Positions 1 to 10,035 of a stretch of DNA of 64,000 nt are shown here, one piece after another (position 1 is the first letter of the stretch; every line of letters begins with the position of its first letter). The DNA is from Nitrospirillum amazonense (lineage in GTDB: Bacteria > Pseudomonadota > Alphaproteobacteria > Azospirillales > Azospirillaceae): assembly GCF_007828035.1 (NCBI RefSeq), contig NZ_VITV01000003.1, forward strand, positions 248,001 through 312,000. The letters are read 5' to 3'. A program made the position numbers and the translations under genes. A model generated the notes under the pieces. It was given only the letters and a program-made list of their open reading frames with translations, was not told the DNA's origin and did not search any database.

Positions 1-1029
1 GACGTAAAGCTGAACGGGTGGGCGCTGGAGGCCCGCGTGTATGCGGAGGAGCCGACGCGCAACTTCCTGCCGTCCATCGGCCGGGTCACCCGCTACCGGC
101 CCCCGGCCGAGGGCCCTGGCGCGCAAGAAGGCAGCATCGTCCGCGTGGATACCGGCATCCATGAGGGCGGCGAGATCAGCATGTTCTACGATCCCATGAT
201 CGCCAAGCTGATCACCTATGGCCCTGATCGCGCCACGGCCATCACCGCCATGGGCGACGCGCTGGACCGCTTCCAGATCCGGGGCGTGGGCCACAACATC
301 AGCTTCCTCGCGGCCCTGGTGGAATCCCGCCGCTTCGGTGAAGGGCGCCTGACCACCAACTTCATCGCCGAGGAATTCCCGGACGGCTTCCACGGTCGCG
401 AACTGCCGGCCGAGGTGCTGACCCGCCTGCTGGCCATGGCCGCCAGCCTCCACCGCACCCGGGTGGAACGGGACGCGACCATCTCCGGCCAGATGGCCGG
501 CCACCACCGCGTGGTGCCCGCCACCTGGGTGGTGCGTTGCGGCCGGGACAACCATCCGGCGGAGATCGTCGCCGTGGAGGACGGCCATGACGTGACGCTG
601 GATGGCCGGACCTATGCGGTGCGCAACGCCGACTGGCACCCCGGCCAATCGCTGTGGGCCGGCACGGTGGATGGCCACGCCCTGGCCGTGCAGGTGGACG
701 GCACCGGCATCGGCTACCGCCTGTTCCACGGCGGTGCGGAGCTGGAGGTGCAGGTGCTGACCGCCCGGGCGGCGGAGTTCGCGGCCCTGATGCCTATCAA
801 GGCCAAGCCGGACATGTCCAAGTTCCTGCTGTCGCCCATGCCGGGCCTGCTGGTCACCGTGGCCGTGGCCGTGGGCGACGAGGTCAAGGCCGGCCAGGAA
901 CTGGCGGTGGTGGAGGCCATGAAAATGGAAAACATCCTGCGCGCCGAGGCCGACGGCACCATCAAGAAGATCGCGGCAGAAAAGGGCACGTCCCTGGCCG
1001 TCGACCAGATCATCATCGAGTTCGAGTGA
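1..1029 (+). CDS. pccA: Propionyl-CoA carboxylase biotin-carboxylase (alpha) subunit, C-terminal part
   Basis: The 5' end lies outside the window; the reading frame is open from base 1 and 342 residues remain. This subunit carboxylates biotin using ATP and bicarbonate and works with a beta subunit that converts propionyl-CoA to methylmalonyl-CoA. The visible part begins in the biotin-carboxylase C-terminal domain ([12 protein letters not shown], then NFLPSIGR), passes through the linker domain of PCC-type subunits, and ends in a biotinyl domain. The biotin-accepting lysine is in EAMKMEN, residue 308 of the fragment. Methylmalonyl-CoA mutase starts 5 bases after the stop, so the two are probably co-transcribed in the propionate/odd-chain fatty-acid pathway. 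Methylcrotonyl- or acetyl-CoA carboxylase would be the alternatives, but the mutase next door favours propionyl-CoA. Confidence 0.93.
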   Translation, partial: DVKLNGWALEARVYAEEPTRNFLPSIGRVTRYRPPAEGPGAQEGSIVRVDTGIHEGGEISMFYDPMIAKLITYGPDRATAITAMGDALDRFQIRGVGHNISFLAALVESRRFGEGRLTTNFIAEEFPDGFHGRELPAEVLTRLLAMAASLHRTRVERDATISGQMAGHHRVVPATWVVRCGRDNHPAEIVAVEDGHDVTLDGRTYAVRNADWHPGQSLWAGTVDGHALAVQVDGTGIGYRLFHGGAELEVQVLTARAAEFAALMPIKAKPDMSKFLLSPMPGLLVTVAVAVGDEVKAGQELAVVEAMKMENILRAEADGTIKKIAAEKGTSLAVDQIIIEFE

Positions 1030-1034
1030 CCATC

Positions 1035-3185
1035 ATGAGCGACTTCCCCGAGAAGACCCTGGCCGATTGGCAGCGCCTGGCCGCCAAGGAATTCGGTGCC
1101 GACCCCGAAGGCCTGGTGCGCACCACGCCTGAGGGCATCGCGGTGAAGCCGCTCTACACCGCGGCGGATCTGGAGGGTCTGGAGCTCCAGACCCTGCCCG
1201 GCTTCGCGCCCTACACGCGGGGTCCCCGGGCCACCATGTACAGCCACCGGCCCTGGACCATTCGGCAGTACGCCGGCTTCTCCACGGCGGAGGAAAGCAA
1301 CCGCTTCTACAAGGCCAACCTGGCGGCGGGCCAGATGGGCCTGTCAGTGGCCTTCGACCTGGCCACCCATCGCGGCTATGACAGCGACCACCCCCGCGTG
1401 GTGGGCGACGTGGGCAAGGCCGGCGTCGCCATCGACAGCGTGGAAGACATGAAGATCCTGTTCGACGGCATCCCGTTGGACAAGATGAGCGTGTCCATGA
1501 CCATGAACGGCGCCGTGCTGCCGGTCCTGGCCGGCTACATCGTGGCGGCGGAGGAACAAGGCGTCAGCCAGGACAAGCTGTCCGGGACCATCCAGAACGA
1601 CATCCTGAAGGAGTTCATGGTCCGCAACACCTACATCTATCCGCCCAGCCCCAGCATGCGCATCGTGGCCGACATCATCGAGTACACGGCGCTGAACATG
1701 CCCAAGTTCAACTCCATCTCCATCAGCGGCTACCACATGCAGGAAGCCGGGGCGACGGCGGTGCAGGAGCTGGCCTTCACCCTGGCGGACGGTCTGGAGT
1801 ATGTGCGGGCGGCGGCGTCCAAGGGCCTGAAGGTCGACCAGTTCGCCCCCCGCCTGTCCTTCTTCTTCGCCATCGGCATGAACTTCTTCATGGAGGTGGC
1901 CAAGCTGCGTGCGGCCCGCCTGCTTTGGGCCAAGCTGATGAAGAAGCACTTCGACCCGCAGGATGCGCGGTCGCTGGCGCTGCGCACCCATTGCCAGACC
2001 TCGGGCGTCAGCCTGACGGAGCAGGACCCCTACAACAACGTGGTGCGCACCACCATCGAGGCCATGGCCGCCGTGCTGGGCGGCACCCAGTCGCTGCACA
2101 CCAATAGCTTTGACGAGGCGCTGGGCCTGCCCACGCCCTTCTCCGCCCGCATCGCCCGCAACACCCAGCTGATCATCGCGGAGGAGACGGGCGTGCCCCA
2201 CGTGGTCGATCCGCTGGGCGGCAGCTATTACGTGGAAAGCCTGACCCACAGCCTGGCGGCCGAGGCCGAGAAGCTGATCGACCAGGTGGAGGGCATGGGC
2301 GGCATGACCAAGGCCGTGGACAGCGGCCTGCCCAAGCTGATGATCGAGGAGGCGGCGGCCCGCCGCCAGGCCCGCATCGACCGGGGCGAGGAAGTGGTGG
2401 TCGGCGTCAACAAGTACCGCCCCCAGAACCCGGAACGGGTGGAGGTGCTGGACATCGACAATACCGCCGTGCGCGAGGCCCAGATCGCCCGCCTGAATTC
2501 CATCCGCGCCGGCCGCGACGACGCGGCGGTGAAAGCCGCGCTGGACGCCCTGTCCCAGGGTGCTGCCGACGGCACCGGAAACCTGCTGGATCTCGCCATC
2601 AAGGCGACGCGCGCCCGCGCCACGGTGGGCGAGATTTCCGACGCGCTGGAGCGGGTGTTCACCCGCCACCGCGCCGTTATCCGCTCCGTCAGCGGGGTCT
2701 ACGGCTCGGCTTACGACGGCGATGAAGGCTTCAACCGCATCCGCAAGGATGTGGAGGCCTTTGCGGAGGCGGAAGGTCGCCGGCCGCGCATGCTGGTGGT
2801 GAAGATGGGCCAGGACGGCCACGACCGGGGTGCGAAGGTCATTGCCACGGCCTTCGCCGACATCGGCTTCGACGTCGACGTGGGCCCCCTGTTCCAGACG
2901 CCGGAGGAAGCGGCCCGCCAGGCGGTGGAGAACGACGTGCACGTCATCGGCGTGTCGTCGCAGGCGGCGGGGCACAAGACCCTGGTTCCGGCCCTGATCG
3001 GCAGCCTGAAGGCGCAGGGCGCGGGCGACATCCTGGTGGTGTGCGGCGGCGTCATCCCGCCCCAGGACTATGACATGCTGTACCAGGCGGGGGCGGCGGC
3101 CATCTACGGCCCAGGCACCAACATCCCCACGGCCGCCGCGGAAATACTGGAGATTTTGCAGAAACGGCGCCCAGCCGCAGCCTGA
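1035..3185 (+). CDS. scpA: Methylmalonyl-CoA mutase (B12-dependent)
   Basis: This enzyme isomerises (R)-methylmalonyl-CoA to succinyl-CoA with adenosylcobalamin in the cytoplasm. It has 716 residues, the normal length for the single-chain catalytic subunit. The N-terminal two thirds form the substrate-binding barrel ([38 protein letters not shown]). The last ~140 residues are the cobalamin-binding domain with the DxHxxG motif (DGHDRG; the cobalt-ligand histidine is about residue 596). The ATG 5 bases after the carboxylase stop matches the family N-terminus ([12 protein letters not shown]); the frame stays open farther upstream, but that part does not resemble the family. It is the second gene of the propionyl-CoA to succinyl-CoA route visible here. 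No separate small subunit or MeaB chaperone is present in the window. Confidence 0.96.
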   Translation: MSDFPEKTLADWQRLAAKEFGADPEGLVRTTPEGIAVKPLYTAADLEGLELQTLPGFAPYTRGPRATMYSHRPWTIRQYAGFSTAEESNRFYKANLAAGQMGLSVAFDLATHRGYDSDHPRVVGDVGKAGVAIDSVEDMKILFDGIPLDKMSVSMTMNGAVLPVLAGYIVAAEEQGVSQDKLSGTIQNDILKEFMVRNTYIYPPSPSMRIVADIIEYTALNMPKFNSISISGYHMQEAGATAVQELAFTLADGLEYVRAAASKGLKVDQFAPRLSFFFAIGMNFFMEVAKLRAARLLWAKLMKKHFDPQDARSLALRTHCQTSGVSLTEQDPYNNVVRTTIEAMAAVLGGTQSLHTNSFDEALGLPTPFSARIARNTQLIIAEETGVPHVVDPLGGSYYVESLTHSLAAEAEKLIDQVEGMGGMTKAVDSGLPKLMIEEAAARRQARIDRGEEVVVGVNKYRPQNPERVEVLDIDNTAVREAQIARLNSIRAGRDDAAVKAALDALSQGAADGTGNLLDLAIKATRARATVGEISDALERVFTRHRAVIRSVSGVYGSAYDGDEGFNRIRKDVEAFAEAEGRRPRMLVVKMGQDGHDRGAKVIATAFADIGFDVDVGPLFQTPEEAARQAVENDVHVIGVSSQAAGHKTLVPALIGSLKAQGAGDILVVCGGVIPPQDYDMLYQAGAAAIYGPGTNIPTAAAEILEILQKRRPAAA

Positions 3186-3221
3186 CCGGCAACTCGCCCA
3201 AGCCATGCAGCGGGGGAAACA

Positions 3222-3244
3222 CCCTGTGCGTCCAACGCACAGGG
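3222..3244 (+). terminator. Perfect 10-bp hairpin after the mutase gene
   Basis: CCCTGTGCGT and ACGCACAGGG form a perfect stem around a CCA loop, 37 bases after the mutase stop. Outer arms CCAAGCC (3199-3205) and GGCTTGG (3254-3260) could extend it. There is no T-run, so this could be a factor-independent terminator of poor quality or a stabilising 3' structure. Confidence 0.4.
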
Positions 3245-3321
3245 CTCCGCCCTGGCTTGGCGCCCACCCTGTGTTAGCATTCCCCCGGAACTTCGGCTTA
3301 CGGCGTGAGGGGTAGGGCATC

Positions 3322-4602
3322 ATGGGCATAGAGGCGGATCACCCGCTGCGCGGCATGCTGATGCAGGAGTTGCACTCCCGCATGGCCATGCCGGTGAAGG
3401 CGCCGGTGGAGGTCTTCCAGGCCACCTACCTCTGCACCCCGGCAGATGGGTCGGCCTGCACCGGCCGCCTGCTGACGGTGCTTGATGCCCTGCCCTCCTC
3501 CCAAGCCGAGGCGCCGCGCTATGGCGTCATCGCCACCGCCATCGCCGGCCGGCCGGCCCAGGTGAAGTGGGAGCACCACACCGAATTCCTCAGCGTCAGC
3601 GTTGCCGTTACCGGCGCTCACGGGGAGGAGACCCGCCTGGCGGTGGAAACCTTGCTGGACGGCGTGTTCGGTCCCCTGGGCGCCCAGCGCCTGGCGGCGG
3701 TTTACGTGCAGGTCGATCAGGCGGAGGGGCAACCGGACCCCGTGGCGCTGGCCGCCCGCTTCCCCACCGGCACCTGCGCTGGTGCCGTCGTGAACGGTGG
3801 CGAGGCCTGGGTGGCGCTGGACTTCCACATCGACGATGACGGCTACAGCCGCGCCCTGATCCAGAACCGGGGCCTGACCGACGATCGGCTGGGCCGTCTG
3901 GTGCAGCGCATCCTGGAGATCGAGACTTATCGCGCCGCCGCCTTCCTGGCCTTCCCTCAGGCGCGGGAGACGATGGCAGTCCTGACCGACATGGAACGCC
4001 GACTGGAGGACACGGTCGGGCGCATCCGCGACAGCAAGACCCCGGCGGAGGACCGCGCCATCCTGGACAGCCTGACCGACCTGGCGGTCGATCTGGGCCA
4101 CCTGGTGACGCGCAACCGCTGGCGCTTCGGCGCCAGCCTGGCCTATGGCGAGATCGTCAGCGAGCGGCTGGACGAACTGCGGGAGGAACGCATCCCCGGC
4201 CTGCAGCGCGTGGGCCTGTTCCTGAAGCGGCGCCTGCGGCCCGGCATCCGAACGGTGGAGGCTGCCGCCCGCCTTCAGGGGGAACTGGCCGCCGGCATGG
4301 AACGCGCCCAGGCCAGCCTGCGCACCCGTGTCGATGTCGGCCTGTCCAGCCAGAGCGCCACCCTGCTAACCTCGCTGGACCGCAATTCCAGCATGCACGT
4401 GCGCATCCAGGAGGCGGTGGAGGCCCTGTCCATCGTGGGCATTACCTACTACCTGGTGTCCCTGGTGGAAAAGGTAATGCATGGCCTGCCGGAGACGGAG
4501 GGCTGGCCTTCCACCAGCCGCATCGTGGCCATCGCCGTGCCGGTCTGCGCCGGCGTGGTGGCCATCGCCGCCCGCTGGCTGCGGCGCAACGTGTCGCATT
4601 GA
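3322..4602 (+). CDS. DUF3422 family membrane protein
   Basis: This is a 426-residue protein matching the DUF3422 family of proteobacterial proteins with unknown function. Family features visible here are the N-terminal HPLRGMLMQELHSRMAMPV segment, a central soluble region, a charged helical stretch near residues 240-330 (ELREERIPGLQR followed by a KRRLRPGIRT-type stretch), and two hydrophobic segments at the C-terminus (about 370-390 and 398-415) that probably anchor it in the inner membrane. It stands alone on the plus strand, behind a weak terminator and before a convergent gene. No catalytic motif is recognisable. The family call is firm; the function is not known. Confidence 0.85.
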   Translation: MGIEADHPLRGMLMQELHSRMAMPVKAPVEVFQATYLCTPADGSACTGRLLTVLDALPSSQAEAPRYGVIATAIAGRPAQVKWEHHTEFLSVSVAVTGAHGEETRLAVETLLDGVFGPLGAQRLAAVYVQVDQAEGQPDPVALAARFPTGTCAGAVVNGGEAWVALDFHIDDDGYSRALIQNRGLTDDRLGRLVQRILEIETYRAAAFLAFPQARETMAVLTDMERRLEDTVGRIRDSKTPAEDRAILDSLTDLAVDLGHLVTRNRWRFGASLAYGEIVSERLDELREERIPGLQRVGLFLKRRLRPGIRTVEAAARLQGELAAGMERAQASLRTRVDVGLSSQSATLLTSLDRNSSMHVRIQEAVEALSIVGITYYLVSLVEKVMHGLPETEGWPSTSRIVAIAVPVCAGVVAIAARWLRRNVSH

Positions 4603-4663
4603 AGCGGTTTTCCTGACGTTCAAGGAAGTCTGGCGGCCCTGGCCCCCACGGCCCTGATGGGGC

Positions 4664-5059
4664 CTATTTCGGCGGTGCGTAGCAGGCCACGACATCAGGA
4701 CAATTCACGGCCTTAGGGCCCGCCACGGTGCCGGTGTTCTGTGTCTCTTCCCGGCTCAAGGCGTCCCCCCGCGAGATCGGCGGCAGGTCCGGCGGACCGA
4801 ACATGGCCTTGAGACGGGCATATTCCGCATCGTGGTAGGCCTGTTCCTCCTCCGGCGTCGGCAGCACCTGCGGGGTGACGATGATGTCACGGGGCACCTC
4901 GTCCCTCTTCAGCGCAGGCGGTGCCGCCGGGCCGGCCGCCGGGCTGCCAGCTGGATTGTTGGCCGCCGGACTGGTGGCCGAACTATTGGTGCCCTGGGCC
5001 CAGGCCCCGGAAGACAACGCGGCGATCACGCCGGCAAGGATCAGCACACCAGGGCGCAT
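4664..5059 (-). CDS. Small exported protein of unknown function
   Basis: This 131-residue protein has a clear Sec signal peptide (MRPGVLILAGVIAALSSGAWAQ, likely cut after AWA), so it is probably periplasmic or secreted. A low-complexity Ala/Pro/Asn/Ser stretch follows to about residue 48. The C-terminal part is acidic to neutral (VTPQVLPTPEEEQAYHDAEYARLKAMFG) and contains a pair of cysteines near the end (NCPDVVACYAPPK) that could form a disulfide. I recognise no domain. It converges with the DUF3422 gene and lies downstream of the alcohol dehydrogenase on the same strand, but a terminator-like hairpin separates them. Confidence 0.6.
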   Translation of the reverse strand: MRPGVLILAGVIAALSSGAWAQGTNSSATSPAANNPAGSPAAGPAAPPALKRDEVPRDIIVTPQVLPTPEEEQAYHDAEYARLKAMFGPPDLPPISRGDALSREETQNTGTVAGPKAVNCPDVVACYAPPK

Positions 5060-5159
5060 AGGGTCACCGCTTCAGAGCCATTCGATGACCTTGAGCGTAG
5101 TCCGCATCCGGGATGGCCACAACCGATGCGCGCCCGGCGCAACCTAAATTCCATTTCCG

Positions 5160-5196
5160 TAAAATGAAACGGGCGGCGGAATGCCCCCGCCGCCCG
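5160..5196 (-). terminator. Rho-independent terminator of the alcohol dehydrogenase gene
   Basis: GGGCGGCGG and CCGCCGCCC form a perfect 9-bp stem (5171-5179 with 5187-5195). On the minus strand it is followed by GTTTCATTTT, giving a U-rich tail about 30 bases past the dehydrogenase stop. Confidence 0.7.
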
Positions 5197-5225
5197 TCCA
5201 ACGTCCAACGTCTAACCTTAAGGCC

Positions 5226-6290
5226 TTAGAAGCCGGCTTCAGGAGTCTTCAACGATGCCATATCGATTACGAAACGATACCGCACATCGCTGGCGACAAC
5301 GCGGTCATAGGCCTCGTTCACCTGGTTGATGGCGATGGTCTCGATGTCGCTGGTGATGTTGTGCTTGGCACAGAAATCCAACATCTCCTGCGTTTCCTGG
5401 ATGCCGCCGATCAGGGAACCGGCCAGGCTGCGGCGGCCCATGATCAGGGAGAAGGCGCCCACCGGCACCTGTTCCTCCGGCACGCCCACCACGACCAGGG
5501 CACCATCAACCTTCAGCAGGCTCAGGTAGGCGTTCCAGTCGATGGGCGCCGACACCGTGTTGATGATCAGGTCGAAGGTGCCCGCCAGCTTCGTGAAGGT
5601 CGCCTCGTCCGACGTGGCGTAGAAATGGTCGGCGCCCAGGCGCCGGCCGTCGGCTTCCTTACGCAGCGATTGGCTCAGTACCGTGACGTCGGCCCCCATG
5701 GCGTGGGCCAGCTTCACCCCCATGTGGCCCAGGCCGCCCAGGCCGATGATGGCCACCTTCTTGCCCGGCCCGGCCTTCCAATGGGCCAGCGGGGAATAGA
5801 GCGTAATGCCGGCGCACAGCAGCGGCGCAGCGGCATCCAGCGACAGGGTATCCGGAATGCGCAGGACATAGTTCTCGTCCACCACGATGGTGGTGGAATA
5901 GCCGCCCTGGCTCAGCGTCCTGCCGTCACGCTCCATCGCGTTGTAGGTGCCGGTCATCCCCTGGATGCAGAATTGTTCCAGGCCCTGTTTGCAGTAGTCA
6001 CACTCACGGCAGCTATCGACGAAGCAGCCGACGCCCACCCGGTCGCCAACCTTGTACTTGGTGACCGCCGGGCCGACCCGGGTGACGATGCCGGCGATCT
6101 CGTGCCCCGGCACCATGGGGAACAGGCTGCCGCCCCATTCGTCCCGTGCCTGGTGCACGTCCGAATGGCAGATGCCGCAGTACTGGATGTCGATGACCAC
6201 ATCGTGGTCACGCGGGTCCCGGCGTTCGAAGGTGAACGGCGCCAGGGCTTCCTTGGCCTTATAGGCCGCATATCCCAAGGTCTTGATCAC
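5226..6290 (-). CDS. Zinc-dependent NAD(P) alcohol dehydrogenase (cinnamyl-alcohol/YahK type)
   Basis: This is a 354-residue medium-chain dehydrogenase that interconverts alcohols and aldehydes in the cytoplasm. Catalytic-zinc residues are in CGICHSDVH and GHE; the four structural-zinc cysteines are in [15 protein letters not shown]; the Rossmann nucleotide motif is [13 protein letters not shown]. The [22 protein letters not shown] segment is typical of the cinnamyl alcohol dehydrogenase/YahK subgroup, which usually prefers NADPH and broad aldehyde substrates. The gene is monocistronic, with its own terminator and a roughly 290-base upstream region shared with the divergent sulfotransferase gene. 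The exact substrate cannot be told from the sequence. Confidence 0.92.
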   Translation of the reverse strand: MIKTLGYAAYKAKEALAPFTFERRDPRDHDVVIDIQYCGICHSDVHQARDEWGGSLFPMVPGHEIAGIVTRVGPAVTKYKVGDRVGVGCFVDSCRECDYCKQGLEQFCIQGMTGTYNAMERDGRTLSQGGYSTTIVVDENYVLRIPDTLSLDAAAPLLCAGITLYSPLAHWKAGPGKKVAIIGLGGLGHMGVKLAHAMGADVTVLSQSLRKEADGRRLGADHFYATSDEATFTKLAGTFDLIINTVSAPIDWNAYLSLLKVDGALVVVGVPEEQVPVGAFSLIMGRRSLAGSLIGGIQETQEMLDFCAKHNITSDIETIAINQVNEAYDRVVASDVRYRFVIDMASLKTPEAGF

Positions 6291-6584
6291 GTCAGCCCCT
6301 CTCTGATGGCTTGATCCCGATAAGAGGCAGGGCTTCCCGGTGTCCCCCCCGGGTGCGGGCGATCCGACCCCCGAAGCCCTACCCGCCGCAAATGGGAAGT
6401 GAAGTGACTTAGTTCAACCACCTCGGTAGCGGTGTTTTCAGAAATTTTGGCCACGCCCCCGACGGCACCTCCCCGGATGCGCCGCCCCCATTCCCCGACC
6501 GGACGCGACAAAATATCCGTCATCACGCGTATAAGTCATGATCGCTAAGTCAGTAACAAAGATATTGGCAGCTCGGTTATTACA
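6291..6584. other. Divergent intergenic region, dehydrogenase / sulfotransferase
   Basis: This non-coding stretch is AT-richer in its right half. It must hold the promoters of the divergent dehydrogenase and sulfotransferase genes, but I cannot assign convincing -35/-10 boxes or operators. Confidence 0.4.
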
Positions 6585-7361
6585 ATGATGCAAGAGAATG
6601 GCGCGACCGCCACTGTTGATGACAATGTTGCGATTATTTGCGTCGGTTTGCCCGGCAGTGCCTCCACCTGGTCGTTCAATGTGGTGCGGCAATTGCTGTC
6701 CCAGGCCTATGGCCAGTCCGGTTTCAGGTCAGACTATGCCAATGACTTGTCGGACTATGTCGGCATTGGCGAGAAGGCCAGGATGCCGGTGGTGCTGAAG
6801 ACCCATCACCCCGACACCATGATGCAACTGCGCATCGCGCATGAGGACATCGCCACCATCATCACGCTGCGGGACCCGCGCGACTGTGTCGCCTCGCTGA
6901 TGCGGCGCTTCGACCAGCCGTTCAACGAGGCCTTCGCCTATGTGCTGCGCAGCGTGCGCCGGGTGCAGGCCTGTGTCGCCCAGGGCCGGCGCACCCTGCT
7001 GTTCCGCTATGAGGACGGTTTCCACGACCATCCGGACTCGGTGGCCCGCATCGCCGAATTTATCGGCGTGACGGTAGCGGACCCGGCATTGCTCGCCATT
7101 CACGAAAGCCTGCAGACCCGGACGGTGGAGCGGACCCTGGCCCAGATGGAGGATACCGGCCGCTTCGTGGAAAATGCCGGAACGGACGCGCATCCCAACC
7201 TTTACGACCCCGTCACCCATTGGCACAGGAGCCACATCGGCGATGGCGCGGTGGGCAAATACAAGGCCCTGCCGGACCGGGCGCAGTCCCTGATGGACAA
7301 CGCCTTCTGGTCCTTCCTGGCGGCCTATTATCTGCCGCCGGACAGGACGGCCACTGCCTGA
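6585..7361 (+). CDS. Sulfotransferase-domain protein
   Basis: This 258-residue protein has the fold signatures of PAPS-dependent sulfotransferases: an N-terminal phosphosulfate-binding loop (ICVGLPGSASTWSFN), the LRDPRDCVASLMRRFDQ segment that contacts the 3'-phosphate region, and FRYEDG farther on. It would transfer sulfate from PAPS to an unknown small molecule, lipid or glycan. The loop reads GLPGSAST instead of the more usual GxPRSGTT, so it belongs to a divergent branch. It stands alone; a PAPS-making cysD-cysNC pair lies about 8 kb downstream. Two ATGs lie next to each other at the start. Confidence 0.8.
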   Translation: MMQENGATATVDDNVAIICVGLPGSASTWSFNVVRQLLSQAYGQSGFRSDYANDLSDYVGIGEKARMPVVLKTHHPDTMMQLRIAHEDIATIITLRDPRDCVASLMRRFDQPFNEAFAYVLRSVRRVQACVAQGRRTLLFRYEDGFHDHPDSVARIAEFIGVTVADPALLAIHESLQTRTVERTLAQMEDTGRFVENAGTDAHPNLYDPVTHWHRSHIGDGAVGKYKALPDRAQSLMDNAFWSFLAAYYLPPDRTATA

Positions 7362-7363
7362 CG

Positions 7364-7768
7364 TCAGGCGCCGGCGGCGGCTGGAACCGGCACCGCCTGG
7401 GCGACCGGCGTATCCTCCCCCTGCTGCGGCGCGCGGGGCCCGCGCATCTTGCTGACCATGGCGGTCACATGCTCCGCCGCGGCCTTGGTGGTCTCCGGCG
7501 CGATGGGATGGAAGGTCACCTTGCCGTCCTGCACCACCAGCACGGCGGCGGGAATGACGCCACCCCCGCCCCCGCCGCCTACGGCCTCACCCCAGACGCT
7601 GCCGCCGTAGACGCCGACACCGAAGGTGGTAATGTTCACCGGCACGATCAGGCCGCCGGGGATTTCCACCGGCGCGCCCAGCACCCCCTTGCCCAGGATG
7701 GTCTCGAATTCCGTCAGCAGGTCCTGGGTCAGGGTCTTGGTGGGGTCGGCAAAGGGATTGAGCAGCAT
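7364..7768 (-). CDS. GerW/YtfJ-family protein
   Basis: This 134-residue protein resembles the Spore_YtfJ/GerW family: an N-terminal helix (LTEFETILGKGVLGAPVEIPGGLIVPVNITTFGVGV), a glycine-rich loop (EAVGGGGGGGVIPAAVLVVQDGKVTFHPI), and an Ala/Pro tail. The family was named for Bacillus spore proteins but also occurs widely in bacteria that do not sporulate, where its role is unknown. No other sporulation-like gene is nearby. It converges on the sulfotransferase gene with only two bases between them. Confidence 0.75.
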   Translation of the reverse strand: MLLNPFADPTKTLTQDLLTEFETILGKGVLGAPVEIPGGLIVPVNITTFGVGVYGGSVWGEAVGGGGGGGVIPAAVLVVQDGKVTFHPIAPETTKAAAEHVTAMVSKMRGPRAPQQGEDTPVAQAVPVPAAAGA

Positions 7769-7965
7769 GGCGAGGAACCTCCTTGTTGCGGCGCAACACT
7801 ATCATGGCGCGCATCAACATGGAATAATTCCACCTAAGGAGTCCCAGACCCTTTCTGTAACAGTTCCGTTACCGAACGCCATTTGACCAGAGCGCCTACC
7901 CCGGTATCGTTCATCCCGCCCACGGCAGATGGGCCAAAGGGATATCGGATAAAGGGGCAAGGTTC

Positions 7966-9939
7966 ATGGCGTGGTTCAAGGTGGGACGAATGGCCGGTGG
8001 GTTGGCCCGTGCCGGCGCGGGCGTGGGCATCGGCGTGCTGCTGGCCACGACGGCCCTGGCCCAGACGGCGTCGCAGCCGTCGCCGGCCACCCTCTACCTG
8101 GCGCCCGACATCCCGGCCAAGGTCGACAGCACCATCCAGGGCGCCGACTATATCAAGCGCGACGTCATGATCCCCATGCGCGACGGCGTGAAACTGCACA
8201 CCGTCATCGTCATCCCCGTGGGTGCCAAGGGCGCCCCCATCATGCTGACGCGCACGCCCTACAACGCCACCAAGCGCGCCAAACGATCCACCAGCCCGCA
8301 CATGCAGGCGACGCTGGCCATGGGGGACGAAAGCTTCGTGGCCGAGGGCTACATCCGCGTCTTTCAGGACATCCGCGGCAAATACGGGTCGGAGGGTGAC
8401 TACGTCATGACCCGGCCCCTGCGCGGCCCCCTGAACGACAGCGAGGTCGACCACGCCACCGACGCCTACGATACCATCGACTGGCTGGTGAAGAACGTGC
8501 CGGAGAGCAACGGCAAGGTCGGCATGGTGGGCTCCTCCTACGAAGGGTTCACGGTGCTGATGGCGCTGGTGAACCCGCATCCGGCGCTGAAGGCCGCCGT
8601 GCCCATGAGCCCCATGGTCGACGGCTGGAAGGGCGACGACTGGTTCCACAACGGCGCCTTCCGCCAGACCAACTTCGATTATTTCCAGCACCAGACGACG
8701 GTAAGGGGCGAAGGCAGCGACATCCCGCGCGGCATCTACGACGACTACGACGCCTTCCTGCGCGCCGGCTCCGCCGATGGCTTCGCCCGGCAATACGGAC
8801 TGGAGCAGTTGCCCTTCTGGCACAAGCTGATCGAGCATCCGGCCTATGACGCCTATTGGCAGAACCAGGCGCTGGACGTGATCCTGGGCGCCCGTACCCC
8901 CACCGTGCCCACCATGATCGTGGCCAGCCTGTGGGACCAGGAGGACATGTACGGTGCCGTCCACACCTATGAGGCGATCGAGCCCAAGGACACCAGCAAC
9001 ACCTTGAACTACCTGGTGCTGGGCCCCTGGCGGCACAGCGGCGTGAACTATGACGGCAGCACCTTGGGCCCGCTGAAGTTCGAGGGCGACACCGCCCTGG
9101 ATTTCCGCCGCAACACCATGCTGCCCTTCCTGGATGAACACCTGAAGGACGGCGCGCCCAAGGCCGACACACCGCCGGTGCTGGTGTTCGAAAGCGGCAC
9201 CAACGTCTGGCGCCGCCTGCAGAAATGGCCGACCTCCTGCGCCACCGGCTGCGCCGCCACGCCCAAGCCCCTGTACCTGCAGGCTAACGGCGGCCTGGGC
9301 TTCACGGCCCCGGCCAAGGGCGGCCCCGCCTATGACGAGTACGTCTCGGACCCGGCCAAGCCTGTGCCCTATGTGCCGCGTCCCGTGCGCTTCGGCGATG
9401 GCGACGCCTGGAAGCGCTGGCTGGTCACCGACCAGCGGGCGGTGGCCGACCGCACCGACGTGCTGGTCTACACCAGCGAAGTGCTGACCGCGCCGATGAA
9501 GATCAGTGGCGCGCCAGTGGTGAACCTCTACGCCTCCACCTCCGGCACCGACAGCGACTGGGTGGTGAAGCTGATCGACGTCTATCCCGACGAGGTGCCA
9601 TCGCAGCCGGAGATGGGCGGCTATCAGCTGGCCGTGGGCATGGACATCTTCCGCGGCCGCTACCGGGACAGCCTGGAACACCCCACCGCCATCCCGGCGG
9701 ACAAGGTGCAGCGCTATCGCTTTGAGCTGCCCAACGCCAACCACGTCTTCCTGCCCGGCCACCGCATCATGGTGCAGGTGCAGTCCAGCTGGTTCCCGCT
9801 GTACGACCGCAACCCGCAGACCTTCGTGGACAACATCTTCCTGGCCAAGCCCGGCGACTATCGCAAGGCGACGCAGCGCGTCTTCCATCAGGGCGCGCAG
9901 GCCAGCTTCATCGACCTGCCGGTGGTGCCCGCCAACTAG
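7966..9939 (+). CDS. CocE/NonD (X-Pro dipeptidyl-peptidase S15-like) hydrolase
   Basis: This 657-residue exported alpha/beta hydrolase belongs to the CocE/glutaryl-7-ACA acylase family. The signal peptide is residues 1-33 (hydrophobic core GVGIGVLLATTALAQ). The hydrolase domain starts at RDVMIPMRDGVKLHTVI, with the nucleophilic serine in GSSYEG (residue 191), a probable catalytic aspartate in SLWDQEDMYGA and histidine in GPWRHSG. A C-terminal jelly-roll domain typical of CocE/S15 enzymes follows from about residue 490 (SEVLTAPMKISGAPVVNLY to the end). It would cleave ester or amide bonds in the periplasm; the substrate is not predictable. AAGG precedes the ATG and a strong terminator follows. 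Confidence 0.9.
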   Translation: MAWFKVGRMAGGLARAGAGVGIGVLLATTALAQTASQPSPATLYLAPDIPAKVDSTIQGADYIKRDVMIPMRDGVKLHTVIVIPVGAKGAPIMLTRTPYNATKRAKRSTSPHMQATLAMGDESFVAEGYIRVFQDIRGKYGSEGDYVMTRPLRGPLNDSEVDHATDAYDTIDWLVKNVPESNGKVGMVGSSYEGFTVLMALVNPHPALKAAVPMSPMVDGWKGDDWFHNGAFRQTNFDYFQHQTTVRGEGSDIPRGIYDDYDAFLRAGSADGFARQYGLEQLPFWHKLIEHPAYDAYWQNQALDVILGARTPTVPTMIVASLWDQEDMYGAVHTYEAIEPKDTSNTLNYLVLGPWRHSGVNYDGSTLGPLKFEGDTALDFRRNTMLPFLDEHLKDGAPKADTPPVLVFESGTNVWRRLQKWPTSCATGCAATPKPLYLQANGGLGFTAPAKGGPAYDEYVSDPAKPVPYVPRPVRFGDGDAWKRWLVTDQRAVADRTDVLVYTSEVLTAPMKISGAPVVNLYASTSGTDSDWVVKLIDVYPDEVPSQPEMGGYQLAVGMDIFRGRYRDSLEHPTAIPADKVQRYRFELPNANHVFLPGHRIMVQVQSSWFPLYDRNPQTFVDNIFLAKPGDYRKATQRVFHQGAQASFIDLPVVPAN

Positions 9940-9967
9940 GCGCAATAATCCGCCGAACCCATGTTTT

Positions 9968-10000
9968 AAAGCCGGGCGGCACACGCCCGGCTTATTTTTT
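9968..10000 (+). terminator. Rho-independent terminator after the CocE-type hydrolase
   Basis: AAGCCGGGC and GCCCGGCTT form a GC-rich stem with a 7-base loop, followed by ATTTTTT, about 30 bases after the stop. Confidence 0.9.
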
Positions 10001-10035
10001 CGCTCCCCGATTGCACGGCTTCTATCACCCGGCCC

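Noticed and set aside
1344-3329. Long minus-strand open frame opposite methylmalonyl-CoA mutase
   Set aside because: It mirrors the codon bias of the real mutase gene and has no recognisable domain.
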